Source: Methyloceanibacter stevinii
GTDB lineage: Bacteria > Pseudomonadota > Alphaproteobacteria > Rhizobiales > Methyloligellaceae
Length of the DNA: 64,000 bases
Direction of reading: 5' to 3'
Assembly: GCF_001723355.1 (NCBI RefSeq)
Contig: NZ_LPWE01000002.1
Span: forward strand, 124,001-188,000
In this document: positions 1-8,377 of the stretch, piece by piece
Layout: each line of letters begins with the position of its first letter
How positions within the stretch are numbered: position 1 is the stretch's first letter
Position numbers and translations under genes: made by a program
The notes under the pieces: generated by a model
What the model was told of the DNA's origin: nothing
Seen by the model: only the letters and a program-made list of their open reading frames with translations
Database searches by the model: none

Positions 1-368
1 TCGCGGAGGCAGGCGGCATGCTCACCCGCTCCAGCAATCGCCTGAACGTAGAGACAGCCGATGGGGCTCGATTTGTCGGTAAGGTTCCGGGCCGCCTCCC
101 GAAGAAGCGTTTTGATAGCTTCGCGGGCCGTCGGCGCGGCGAGCATCGCCGTGCGCCGCTCGGCATGAACCTCGGCATAGCGATCCAGCGCCTGCCGGAA
201 CAGCTGCTCCTTGTTGCCGAAGGCGGCATAGAGGCTCGGGGGATTGATTCCCATGGCCTCCGTCAGGTCGCAGATGCTTGCGCCCTCGAAGCCCTGTCGC
301 CAGAAAACCTCGAGCGCCCGGTCTAACGCCTGGTTTTTGCAAAAGGTTCTCGGACGGCCTGCGGCCAC
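1..368 (-). CDS. TetR-family regulator, C-terminus beyond the window
   Basis: The N-terminal DNA-binding half of a TetR/AcrR repressor is readable: a helix-turn-helix with the family pattern FEGASICDLTEAMGINPPSL followed by YAAFGNKEQLFRQAL, then the start of the ligand-binding domain up to the window edge. The start is GTG at 368, preceded by AGAAGGAGC at Shine-Dalgarno distance; a nearby longer reading in another frame lacks TetR features. The gene is divergent from the SDR gene at 504, with an inverted repeat between them, so it probably represses that SDR/pirin unit and itself. The ligand is unknown. About 122 residues are visible; the family is usually 190-210. Confidence 0.85.
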   Translation of the reverse strand, partial: MAAGRPRTFCKNQALDRALEVFWRQGFEGASICDLTEAMGINPPSLYAAFGNKEQLFRQALDRYAEVHAERRTAMLAAPTAREAIKTLLREAARNLTDKSSPIGCLYVQAIAGAGEHAACLR

Positions 369-438
369 GATTCGCGCTCCTTCTAAAGTACCGATCCCTA
401 GCACCTCCACAATTTATAGTGCACGTTATATAATTCCC

Positions 439-482
439 TTGACGCCGCTGGTCCAGATACTTATGTAGCGTTCGTTACATAA
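439..482 (+). promoter_or_regulatory. Promoter of the SDR gene with overlapping TetR-type operator
   Basis: TTGACG (439-444) and TATGTA (462-467) are 17 bp apart and form a plausible sigma-70 promoter reading toward the SDR. The inverted repeat TTATGTA-N8-TACATAA (461-482) covers the -10 element, the usual arrangement for repression by the divergent TetR protein. The sites are visible; the pairing with the regulator is inferred. Confidence 0.6.
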
Positions 483-503
483 TTTCAGCGGAGTATTTGG
501 ACC

Positions 504-1253
504 ATGTCGAAAATGCTTGAGGGGAAGGTCGCCCTCGTCACCGGCGGCTCGCGCGGCATCGGCGCTGCGATCGCCCGGGCGCTGGCCAAGGACGGCGCCG
601 ACGTTGCCATCAGCTTTGCGGCGTCCAAGGACCGCGCGGAAGCGGTGGTCGAGGAACTCAAGGGTTTCGGCGTGCGCGCCAAGGCGTTCAAGGCCGACCA
701 GGCAAACACCGATGAGGTGAGCGGCCTTGTCGCGGCCGTGGTCTCCCATTTCGGGCGGGTGGATATTCTCGTGAACAATGCCGGCGTGTTCGTCATGGGC
801 CAGGTCCATGACCGCGCCAACAACGTCGGCGAGCTCGACCGCATGTTCGACGTCAACGTTCACGGCGTGGCTACGGCCGTGCGGGCCGTGGCGCCGCTCA
901 TGGCCGACGGCGGACGCATCATCTCGATCGGCTCGATCGCCGGTGAGATGTCGCCTTGGGCCGGCATGGCGGACTACTCGGCGACCAAGGGCGCCGTCTC
1001 CGCCTATACCCGCGGCTGGGCGCGCGATCTCGGTCCGCGCGGCATCACTGTCAACACCGTGCAGCCGGGTCCCATAGATACGGACATGAGCCCAAAGGAC
1101 AACGAGCTGGCGGAGACTCTCAGCGCGAGTACAGCCCTGGGCCGCTACGGCACGGCCGACGAGGTTGCTGCCGCAGTCGCTTTTCTGGCAGGGCCGCAGG
1201 CCTCGTACATCACCGGGGCGACATTGAACGTGGATGGCGGCATCGCCGCCTAG
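504..1253 (+). CDS. SDR-family NAD(P)-dependent oxidoreductase
   Basis: A classical short-chain dehydrogenase of 249 residues. The cofactor site TGGSRGIG lies at about residue 14, NNAG at about 91, the catalytic Ser in SIGSIAG and the catalytic YSATK at about 157. The carbonyl/alcohol substrate cannot be read from sequence; it resembles FabG-like cytosolic SDRs often placed under TetR control. The start is ATG 504 with a GGAG element upstream. The pirin gene follows 28 bp downstream with its own strong ribosome site, so the two are probably co-transcribed and repressed by the divergent TetR protein. Confidence 0.9.
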   Translation: MSKMLEGKVALVTGGSRGIGAAIARALAKDGADVAISFAASKDRAEAVVEELKGFGVRAKAFKADQANTDEVSGLVAAVVSHFGRVDILVNNAGVFVMGQVHDRANNVGELDRMFDVNVHGVATAVRAVAPLMADGGRIISIGSIAGEMSPWAGMADYSATKGAVSAYTRGWARDLGPRGITVNTVQPGPIDTDMSPKDNELAETLSASTALGRYGTADEVAAAVAFLAGPQASYITGATLNVDGGIAA

Positions 1254-1281
1254 AACTGAACGGACAGAACAGGAGGTTCCG

Positions 1282-1980
1282 ATGATTGAAATCAGGCCCT
1301 TCGAGACACTGGGGCGCGCGGATCACGGTTGGCTCAAAGCCAACCATCACTTTTCCTTCGCGCGCTATTTCGACCCGGAGCGCGTGAACCACGGCGCTTT
1401 ACGCGTCTGGAACGACGACGAGATCGCACCGAACACGGGCTTCCCGCCCCACCCGCATCGGGAGATGGAGATCATCACCTATGTGCGGAACGGCGCGATC
1501 ACCCATGAGGACAATCTCGGCAATCGCGGGCGCACGGAAGCCGGCGACGTGCAGGTCATGAGCGCGGGCCGAGGCATTCGCCATGCGGAGTACAACTTCG
1601 AGGACGAACCGACGACCGTGTTTCAGATCTGGATCGAGCCGGGCGTCGAAGGCGGCACCCCGTCCTGGGGCACCAAGCCCTTCCCTCGGACGCAGCGCGC
1701 GGGCGAGTTCGTCCCGCTCGCCTCGGGCTTCGAGGGCGACACGGAAGCACTGCCGATCCGCGCCGAGGCGCGCGTGCTCGGCGCGGCGCTCAAGGCCGGC
1801 GAGACCGTCGAGTACCGCATGGGCACACGGCGGCACGCCTATCTGGTGGCGGCCGTCGGCAAGATCGAAGTGAACGGTATCGTCGCGAATAGCCGCGACG
1901 GCGTCGCGATAACCAACGAGACCGTGGTGACGGTCAAAGCGATCGACGACTCGGAAGTCGTCCTGGTCGATTCCCCTTAA
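1282..1980 (+). CDS. Pirin-family protein (bicupin, YhaK/quercetinase-like)
   Basis: 232 residues with the pirin cupin signature HPHREMEIITYVRNG followed by HEDNLG, which carries the metal-binding His/Glu set, and GRGIRHAEYN at about residue 100. Pirins of this type are cytosolic metal cupins, some with quercetin 2,3-dioxygenase activity and possible roles in electrophile or redox sensing. Start ATG 1282 is chosen because AGGAGG lies at 1271-1276; an in-frame ATG 48 bp upstream overlaps the SDR stop. It ends just before a strong terminator and is the last gene of the SDR-pirin operon. Confidence 0.9.
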   Translation: MIEIRPFETLGRADHGWLKANHHFSFARYFDPERVNHGALRVWNDDEIAPNTGFPPHPHREMEIITYVRNGAITHEDNLGNRGRTEAGDVQVMSAGRGIRHAEYNFEDEPTTVFQIWIEPGVEGGTPSWGTKPFPRTQRAGEFVPLASGFEGDTEALPIRAEARVLGAALKAGETVEYRMGTRRHAYLVAAVGKIEVNGIVANSRDGVAITNETVVTVKAIDDSEVVLVDSP

Positions 1981-2010
1981 GTCCAGGGATCTCCCCATCC
2001 CCCTGGCAAC

Positions 2011-2051
2011 GGGGCGGCGTCTAGCCCACGAGACGCCGCCCCATTTTTTTT
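2011..2051 (+). terminator. Rho-independent terminator after the pirin gene
   Basis: A 12-bp perfect stem, GGGGCGGCGTCT pairing with AGACGCCGCCCC, with an 8-nt loop, followed by eight T residues (2044-2051). It ends the SDR-pirin operon and lies just before the convergent Nramp-like gene. Confidence 0.92.
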
Positions 2052-2059
2052 GCGTAGGT

Positions 2060-3331
2060 TCAGCCGAGATATGGCCTGAGGCCGAGATAGCTGAAGAAGG
2101 CGAGCACGACGCCGAGCGCCAAGACCGTTGCGGGCCGGTTCGCGAACTGCGCGCCGACCCAGCCGCGGCGCCCATTGAAGATCAGCAGGGTGAGCGCAAG
2201 GACCGGGAACAGCCAAGCGCCGATCACCGCATAGAACATCTGCACATCGCGAAACCGCCAGAACAGTCCGACCATCGGCACGATGGCGATAACCACGAGA
2301 AAGGCGCGATAGGGCCTCGAGTTCGTGTCGATCTTCGTGCCTTCACCGCGCGTGCCGGTCAGAAGCGCCCAACTGTCGGCGAACAGATAGGGCACGCATT
2401 GCCAGACGCCGAGAAGGCTCGAGAAGACCGCGCCGAACGTGCCGGCGAGAAACAACCACTTGCCTGCCGGGCCCATGACATCGTCGAGACGCTCGGAGAG
2501 GATGACCAGCATTTGCGCACCGCTTCCCTCGATAGTGACGCTCGATCCGATGATCACCATCGCGATCCCGAAGATCGCGGTCATCGCATAGCCGGTGAGC
2601 AGGTCCAGACGGCACAGGGCCAAGTCCTCAGGCGTGTCCCGTCCCTCCTCGCGCAGCCAGTAGCCGTAGCAAAGCACGGTCAGCGTACCGCCCACGCCGC
2701 CGATCAACGCAAGCGTCCAGGTCACGCCCGCGCCGCCTGCCTCCGGGATGCGCGGTACGAACAGGCCTTCGAGGACGGCGCCCGTTCCGGGCCACAACAT
2801 GATGGCCGTGAGCACGACGGTCGTGAACATCACGCCGATGCACACGCGCATGACGTTCTCGAACAGGCGGTAGCCGCCGAACCAGACCATCACCAGTCCG
2901 ACAAGGCTCGCGATCGCCCCGAAGACGATCTTGCCGGTCTTGGCCTCAGAGAAGACGGGCACCATCGCGTGGAGGGTGGCGCCCGTCGCGCTCATCAGCG
3001 CGGAGCCGACGAAGAACGACCACAGCAGCAGATAGGGCAGAAACAGCCACAGTGCCCAGCGCCCGACTCGCGCCGCCACGCCTTCGATCAACGTTTCGCC
3101 CGTCGCGATCTGCCATCGCGCCAGCCCCTCGGTCACCACGAATTTCATCGCGGCGCCGACCACCACGGCCCACAACACCGCCGTGCCGAGCAGGCCGCCG
3201 ACGAAACTCCCGGTGGCGAGGTCGCCTGCCCCTACGCCGGTTGCCGCCAACAGCAATCCGGGCCCGATCATGGCCGCCAGCGAGCGGCGTCGCGCAGGTC
3301 TGTCGGCTGGCTTTTCGTCCCGTTCCGGCAT
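2060..3331 (-). CDS. Nramp-like (NRAMP superfamily) membrane transporter, atypical
   Basis: About 423 residues with about eleven hydrophobic segments and an Nramp-like fold order. The N-terminal GPGLLLAATGVGAGDLATGS aligns with Nramp TM1, but the metal-binding DPGN is replaced by GAGD, and the TM6 MPH motif is replaced by a GGVGGTLTVL stretch. It therefore belongs to a divergent branch and Mn/Fe transport cannot be assumed. ATG 3331 is preferred (AGAGGGA upstream on the coding strand); a longer in-frame start at 3412 adds 27 Arg-rich residues. It is divergent from the FAD oxidoreductase at 3452 and has no obvious regulator nearby. Confidence 0.82.
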   Translation of the reverse strand: MPERDEKPADRPARRRSLAAMIGPGLLLAATGVGAGDLATGSFVGGLLGTAVLWAVVVGAAMKFVVTEGLARWQIATGETLIEGVAARVGRWALWLFLPYLLLWSFFVGSALMSATGATLHAMVPVFSEAKTGKIVFGAIASLVGLVMVWFGGYRLFENVMRVCIGVMFTTVVLTAIMLWPGTGAVLEGLFVPRIPEAGGAGVTWTLALIGGVGGTLTVLCYGYWLREEGRDTPEDLALCRLDLLTGYAMTAIFGIAMVIIGSSVTIEGSGAQMLVILSERLDDVMGPAGKWLFLAGTFGAVFSSLLGVWQCVPYLFADSWALLTGTRGEGTKIDTNSRPYRAFLVVIAIVPMVGLFWRFRDVQMFYAVIGAWLFPVLALTLLIFNGRRGWVGAQFANRPATVLALGVVLAFFSYLGLRPYLG

Positions 3332-3451
3332 CTGTTCCCTCTGCGGCCCGAACTTGCGAATGTCCCTGCGGGCAGCCCTGGTGCAGTAAGCTAGATAGCG
3401 CGCCCGGGACACGCCTGTCTCGCTCCGCCGGAAAAGGACCGGATCGTTCGG

Positions 3452-5080
3452 ATGCCAGCCACAGCGAGCAACACCTCAGACGTTTTCGATGCGGTGATCG
3501 CCGGCGGCGGCCACAACGGGCTCGTTTGCGCGGCCTATCTCGCGCGCGCGGGCCTCCGCGTCAAAGTCCTGGAGCGCCGGCATAGGCTCGGCGGAGCGGC
3601 CGTGACGGAAGAGTTCCATCCCGGTTTCCGCAATTCCGTCTGCTCCTACACGGTGAGCCTGCTGAATCCCAAAGTGATCGCGGATCTCGATCTTCACGGT
3701 TACGGCCTGCAAATCGTCGAGCGCCCGGCGATGAATTTCCTGCCGCTGTCCGACGGCAAGTATCTTCTGACGGGCAACGACCGCATCAAAGCGGAGATCG
3801 CCAAATTCAGCACGCGAGATGCCGAGCGCTACGACGACTACTGCGCCCATCTCGAGCGTATCGCCGACGCACTGCGTGCGTTGGTTCTCGAGCCTCCGCC
3901 GAATGTCACGACCGGATTCAACCTCGGCACGTTGCGGGAACTCGCCCGTACCGCCGCCCTGGGCAAGCAGCTCAGCGGGCTTGGGCTCGGCGGCCAACAA
4001 GACCTGATTGATCTCTTCACCCTGTCGGCCGCGGACTTCCTCGATCGCTGGTTCGAGAGCGAGCCCATCAAGGCGCTGCTGGGCTTCGACTCCATCGTCG
4101 GCACCTATGCGAGCCCCTTCGACCCCGGCACCGCCTATGTGCTGCTGCAGCACGCCGTTCGGCGGAGGGTGAATGGGAAGAAGGGCCTGTGGGGACATGC
4201 CATCGGCGGGATGGGCGCCATCTCCGTGGCCATCGCCAAGGCCGCGCGCGCCCACGGCGCTGACATCGAGACCGGCGCGGAGATCAGCGAAGTGCTGATC
4301 GAGGACGGACGGGCCGCGGGCGCGGTGCTCAAGGGTGGACGGGTCGTAAAGGGCCGCGCGGTTGCCGCGAACATGACCCTCAAGCGCCTCTACACCCAGC
4401 TCCTGCCCAGGACCGCCGTGCCGCCCGATTTCCTGGCCCGCATGGAACGCTTCAAATACGGCTCGGGCACGTTCCGTATGAATGTCGCCCTTTCGCGGCT
4501 ACCGGACTTCAAATGCCTACCCGGCGCAGGCGATCATCTCGGGGCCGGAATCGTCATCGCTCCCAGTCTCGACTACATGCATCGCGCCTACACCGATGCG
4601 CGCGAGCAGGGCTGGAGCCGCGAACCCATCGTCGAGATGCTGATCCCGTCCACCATCGATCCGACCTTGGCGCCACAAGGGGCGCATGTGGCCAGCCTGT
4701 TCTGCCAGCACGTCGCGCCCTCCCTGCCCGGCGGCCGTTCCTGGGATGAGGCGCGCGAGAGGTGGCCGACCTTGCGACGGTCGATCGCTACGCGCCCGGC
4801 TTTGCGCAGAGTGTCATTGGACCGACAGGTCTTGAGCCCGCTCGACCTCGAGCGCGAATTCGGGCTCACGGGGGGAGACATCTTTCACGGTCAGCTGTCG
4901 CTGAATCAGCTGTTCTCCGCGCGGCCGGCTCTCGGCTACGCCGCCTATCGCGGTCCCGTCGAGGGGCTATATCACTGCGGGTCGGGCGCCCATCCCGGGG
5001 GCGGCGTTACGGGTGCGCCGGGCCACAATGCGGCCCGCGCTATCCTCCGAGACCTCAAGCCTTTTTCTTTTCTTTCTTAG
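3452..5080 (+). CDS. FAD-dependent oxidoreductase, phytoene desaturase/PYROXD2-like
   Basis: 542 residues. The N-terminal Rossmann dinucleotide site (AVIAGGGHNGLVCAAYLARAG, read with its following LERRHRLGGAA) and the C-terminal FAD motif GLYHCGSGAHPGGGVTG are characteristic of the CrtI/PYROXD2 amine-oxidase superfamily. No carotenoid gene is adjacent, so the PYROXD2-like branch of unknown substrate is more likely than a true phytoene desaturase. It stands alone; its last 26 bp overlap the 3' end of the convergent SET-domain gene. Confidence 0.85.
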   Translation: MPATASNTSDVFDAVIAGGGHNGLVCAAYLARAGLRVKVLERRHRLGGAAVTEEFHPGFRNSVCSYTVSLLNPKVIADLDLHGYGLQIVERPAMNFLPLSDGKYLLTGNDRIKAEIAKFSTRDAERYDDYCAHLERIADALRALVLEPPPNVTTGFNLGTLRELARTAALGKQLSGLGLGGQQDLIDLFTLSAADFLDRWFESEPIKALLGFDSIVGTYASPFDPGTAYVLLQHAVRRRVNGKKGLWGHAIGGMGAISVAIAKAARAHGADIETGAEISEVLIEDGRAAGAVLKGGRVVKGRAVAANMTLKRLYTQLLPRTAVPPDFLARMERFKYGSGTFRMNVALSRLPDFKCLPGAGDHLGAGIVIAPSLDYMHRAYTDAREQGWSREPIVEMLIPSTIDPTLAPQGAHVASLFCQHVAPSLPGGRSWDEARERWPTLRRSIATRPALRRVSLDRQVLSPLDLEREFGLTGGDIFHGQLSLNQLFSARPALGYAAYRGPVEGLYHCGSGAHPGGGVTGAPGHNAARAILRDLKPFSFLS

Positions 5081-5528
5081 GCTTCTTCTTCGCTTCTTTG
5101 GCCTCGACCTTCGCCCATTGCTTCTCGGACATGCACTTCATGCACCGGCAGCCGATGGGCTTCAGAAACGCATCGAAATAGGATTTGCCGTAATCGTAGC
5201 CGAGCTCCTCGCCGGCTTTGATCTTGCGCTTTGAAAAAACCCAGACACGCTTCTTGTAGACTTCGACTTCGCAGTTCGGCTTGCAGGAATGGTTGATGTA
5301 GCGCGCGACATTGCCCTTGTACCAACCATCGATCGTCTTCTTTTTCGTGACCTCGAACAGGTAGCGGCTACGGCTCGTATACTCTTCCTCCCGGGTGAGC
5401 GTGCGGCCGAAATATTCGGTGACGCACGCACCCTTCGGGATGTCTTCCTTCGCGAACAGCCCCTTGCCGGCACGCGCCTTTCTGACGGCGAGATCGAACC
5501 CGCCGGGCTTGTATCTGGATTTCGTCAT
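5055..5528 (-). CDS. SET-domain protein-lysine methyltransferase
   Basis: 157 residues with a complete SET core: RYINHSCKPNCEV (the knot region that binds AdoMet and the target lysine), EELGYDYG carrying the catalytic Tyr, and a post-SET-like CRCMKC cluster that could bind zinc. The C-terminus is a Lys-rich tail (KEAKKKPKKEKKKA), possibly nucleic-acid binding. ATG 5528 is preferred over an upstream ATG at 5579 because the SET homology begins soon after it. SET proteins are scattered in bacteria and targets are mostly unknown. The tail-to-tail overlap with the FAD oxidoreductase spans 26 bp and encodes the basic tail. Confidence 0.85.
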   Translation of the reverse strand: MTKSRYKPGGFDLAVRKARAGKGLFAKEDIPKGACVTEYFGRTLTREEEYTSRSRYLFEVTKKKTIDGWYKGNVARYINHSCKPNCEVEVYKKRVWVFSKRKIKAGEELGYDYGKSYFDAFLKPIGCRCMKCMSEKQWAKVEAKEAKKKPKKEKKKA

Positions 5529-5799
5529 CGCCTCGCAGCTAGTCCGGCGTTTGATCCCGCCGGTCCGGATGCCCCTCAAACTGGTCTTGTCGATTTAGCC
5601 GCGCTTTCGACTCGGCGGTTCCGAATCTCCAGCGCACAGACTGTAGACCGTTTCCTAGCCGCTTGCCGCAAGGCACTGCAAGCACGCATGTGACTGAACG
5701 GGCCATCGAGCATCACGCTTGCCTTGTAATGTTCGCGGGCGTCCTCCAGGCTGCCGGCCACCCTGCGAACGAACAAGCACAGCCTGCCCCGTACGGACC

Positions 5800-7083
5800 A
5801 TGGCGGAAGCAACGAGCGAAACCGACGCCGGAAGCATGAGACGCAACGAAGCCGTGCTCCTGGGCCAAGGCGTCTCGGGCGGAGTGGCGAACGAACTGAC
5901 CAGTGTCGGGCTCGTCTTGCCGTTTCTCTATACGACCATCGGCGCGCCAATTTTCTTTGCGGGGCTTATCGTGCCGCTCAACACGCTCGCAAAACGCATC
6001 TCGCAGATTTTCGCGGCACGTTTCGTCGGAACCGCACGCTCCAACACACCGATCATCGAGCTCGCCACGCTGACGATGGCGGCTTCCATCGTGCTGATCG
6101 GCCTGACCTTCAGCGCCATCTCCCCCTGGTGGGCCGTGCCGATCTTCCTGGCCGTCGCAGCCATTCTCGGCGCCGCCGCCGGCATAAATGGGCTGGCTTT
6201 CCAAGACCTGATCGGCCGCGCGCTGCCCAAGGAGCGCCGCAGCCGCCTTCTCTTCATCCAGTCGAGCATCGCGGGCATCATCGTCGTGCTCGTGGCGTAC
6301 GGTGCGCAACAAGTGCTGCAGCCCAGCACCTCCCTTGCAGCGCACCAGGAACTGATCTGGCTCGGTGTCGGGCTCTACGTCCTGGCGGCCGTCGTTGTCC
6401 TTGCCGTCCGCGAGCCGCCCAAGACAAGCATGGCCGTGGACACCGGGAGCGGCGGCATGGTCTCGGAACTCGCAGGGAACTTCCGGATCGCCTTCGCGCT
6501 GCCCTGGTTCGGGAAGTTCCTCGTAGCGCGGGCGCTTTACCTGTCGATCGAGCTGGCCATCCCGTTCTTCTCCATCCATGCCGCGACCTTTCACGGGGAC
6601 AGTATCAGCGGCCTGAACACGCTGGTGATCGCGGCCAATATCGGGATCTTCCTGGGCGGCTTCCTCTGGGCCCGCATCGGGCGCCACTCCGTGGAACGCA
6701 TCATGGTGCTCGCGTCGTTTCTCGCTTGCGGCGCCGGACTGATGGCGCTGGGCATCGAATTCGGTGCGGTGCCGCCGACGCTGTTCTGCTACGCGCTCGT
6801 GTTCGTCGCGATCGCTCTCGGCGCTCAGGGCGTGAAAAACGGCCGGACGCTGTATCTGCTAGGCCGGGCCAAGGAGCACGAGCGGCCCTACTGCATCGCG
6901 GTCGCGAACGTCACCACGGGCGTGGTGGCGGTCGCACTCGGCGCATTGCTCGGCGCGCTCGCCGGACTAAAAGGTGTTGCGTGGCCCATCGGAGCGCTGA
7001 TGGTTCTCAACATTGCCGCGGCCATCTACACACTGCGACTGCCGAAGGACACCGATACCGATCCGGCGGGACGAGGCGACTAG
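5800..7083 (+). CDS. MFS transporter
   Basis: 427 residues with about twelve hydrophobic segments and the charged loop LPKERRSRLLF between halves of the first bundle, consistent with a major facilitator. The start is ATG 5800; upstream in-frame codons are Pro/Arg-rich and unlikely to be translated. Its substrate is not evident. It precedes the first AraC-type regulator (7188) in the same direction with a gap of about 100 bp, so it might be a target of that cluster, but no operator was identified. Confidence 0.8.
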   Translation: MAEATSETDAGSMRRNEAVLLGQGVSGGVANELTSVGLVLPFLYTTIGAPIFFAGLIVPLNTLAKRISQIFAARFVGTARSNTPIIELATLTMAASIVLIGLTFSAISPWWAVPIFLAVAAILGAAAGINGLAFQDLIGRALPKERRSRLLFIQSSIAGIIVVLVAYGAQQVLQPSTSLAAHQELIWLGVGLYVLAAVVVLAVREPPKTSMAVDTGSGGMVSELAGNFRIAFALPWFGKFLVARALYLSIELAIPFFSIHAATFHGDSISGLNTLVIAANIGIFLGGFLWARIGRHSVERIMVLASFLACGAGLMALGIEFGAVPPTLFCYALVFVAIALGAQGVKNGRTLYLLGRAKEHERPYCIAVANVTTGVVAVALGALLGALAGLKGVAWPIGALMVLNIAAAIYTLRLPKDTDTDPAGRGD

Positions 7084-7187
7084 CGAACGGCCGGGAGGCC
7101 AAGGCCTATTGCGCCCGGATCGAGCAGACCTTAGAAATCCGTGTTTATCTCTGCGTGTCCCACTGCGTCAGCAGGTGAGCCCATCCT

Positions 7188-8240
7188 GTGTCGATAGCGC
7201 CACAACATTCAGTCGTTCCGATAACGCGGGCTGCCGGATTCGGCCCCCTGCCCCATCTCATTACCGAATGGGAAAGCGAGCGAGCCCTTCACAAGGCCTT
7301 TCACGCAGAAGGACTCCCCCTCTCGGCGATCGACGACCCCAACCTGTATGTCCCTCAGCCGGCCATGGTCGGCGTGTTCGAGCATGCGGCTAGAAGCGCT
7401 GGCCGCAGGGACTTCGGTCTCCACGTGGGCCAGAGGATGCGGTTCCACACCTTCGGTCTGTGGGTGCAGTACTGTACGCAGGCGCCGACGCTGAGCGAGG
7501 GCATGTCGCGCGCGCGTAAGACCCTCCAGTTCCACCAAAACTTTGCCGACTTCTCGCTGGAGCGAGAAGGCAACTATGCGCTCTGGCGTTATCGCCCAAG
7601 AGTTCGGTTTGAGAAAAATATTCAGCATGCGGATCATCTTGTATTTCCATTGCTGCACTCCATTCAGGCGTTTCTTGGCATATCGTGGCGTCCAGCCTGG
7701 TTCGAGCTGAATTATCCGCGCGATGCGGAGGCCCATGTCATCGAGGAGGCGCTTCCGGCGCCGGTGCGCTTCGGCCAGAACGCCATCGGGGTCGCGTTGC
7801 CGCTCGCTTGCCTATACCAGAAAGGGCCCGGTGCGCTGCGCAATCCGATTACGTTTCAGGACGTCCAGGCCACCGAGACTCTCCCCTACCTTCAAGATCC
7901 GCTACGCACGATCATGGCGATGGCCACTTTGCGCCTTCGCGATGGGAAGACCGATATCGACGGAATTGCGCATATGGTTGGCGTTGGCGTGCGCACCCTG
8001 CAGCGCTATCTCGGTGTGGACGGGATGAACTATCGCGATCTCCTAGCGCTCGTACGTTCGAGACGCGCAACTGAACTCCTGCGCGACACGGACATGACCA
8101 TCACCGAGATCGCCCTGTCGCTCGGGTACTCCGAGCATGCGAACTTCACCCGCGCGTTTACACGCTGGACCGGGCGGCCACCCTTGAGCTATCGCCGCGA
8201 GGTCCAGCAACGCACGCATGCTTCGGTGATTCAGGCCTAG
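7188..8240 (+). CDS. AraC-family transcriptional regulator, tandem copy 1
   Basis: 350 residues: an N-terminal sensory domain of the arabinose-binding-like type (OruR/ArgR-like group) and a C-terminal AraC double helix-turn-helix, with the recognition segment SLGYSEHANFTRAFTRWTG at about residues 310-328. The start is GTG 7188, which begins MSIAPQHSVVPITRAAGFGPLP, collinear with the next two genes. It is the first of three tandem paralogues that share the PITRA...PLP start, a GLW-containing core, WFELNYPRDA and the near-identical C-terminal helix. The effector is unknown and no enzyme gene separates the copies. Confidence 0.88.
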   Translation: MSIAPQHSVVPITRAAGFGPLPHLITEWESERALHKAFHAEGLPLSAIDDPNLYVPQPAMVGVFEHAARSAGRRDFGLHVGQRMRFHTFGLWVQYCTQAPTLSEGMSRARKTLQFHQNFADFSLEREGNYALWRYRPRVRFEKNIQHADHLVFPLLHSIQAFLGISWRPAWFELNYPRDAEAHVIEEALPAPVRFGQNAIGVALPLACLYQKGPGALRNPITFQDVQATETLPYLQDPLRTIMAMATLRLRDGKTDIDGIAHMVGVGVRTLQRYLGVDGMNYRDLLALVRSRRATELLRDTDMTITEIALSLGYSEHANFTRAFTRWTGRPPLSYRREVQQRTHASVIQA

Positions 8241-8377
8241 CCGTCACCTTGTTCGACCGCACCAGCAAACCATTTTCGGAGCCAAGGCGTCGCATCGCCA
8301 TAGCGAGACGGCGCGCATAACGTTACAAATAACGATTGCGCCATGCGCATCGCTGCGCGATGCACTGAGGGAGAACC

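Noticed and set aside
416-440. AT-rich pseudo-palindrome around GTGCAC upstream of the SDR operator
   Set aside because: Arms fail to pair beyond 4 bases from the ends; probably the promoter of the TetR gene instead.
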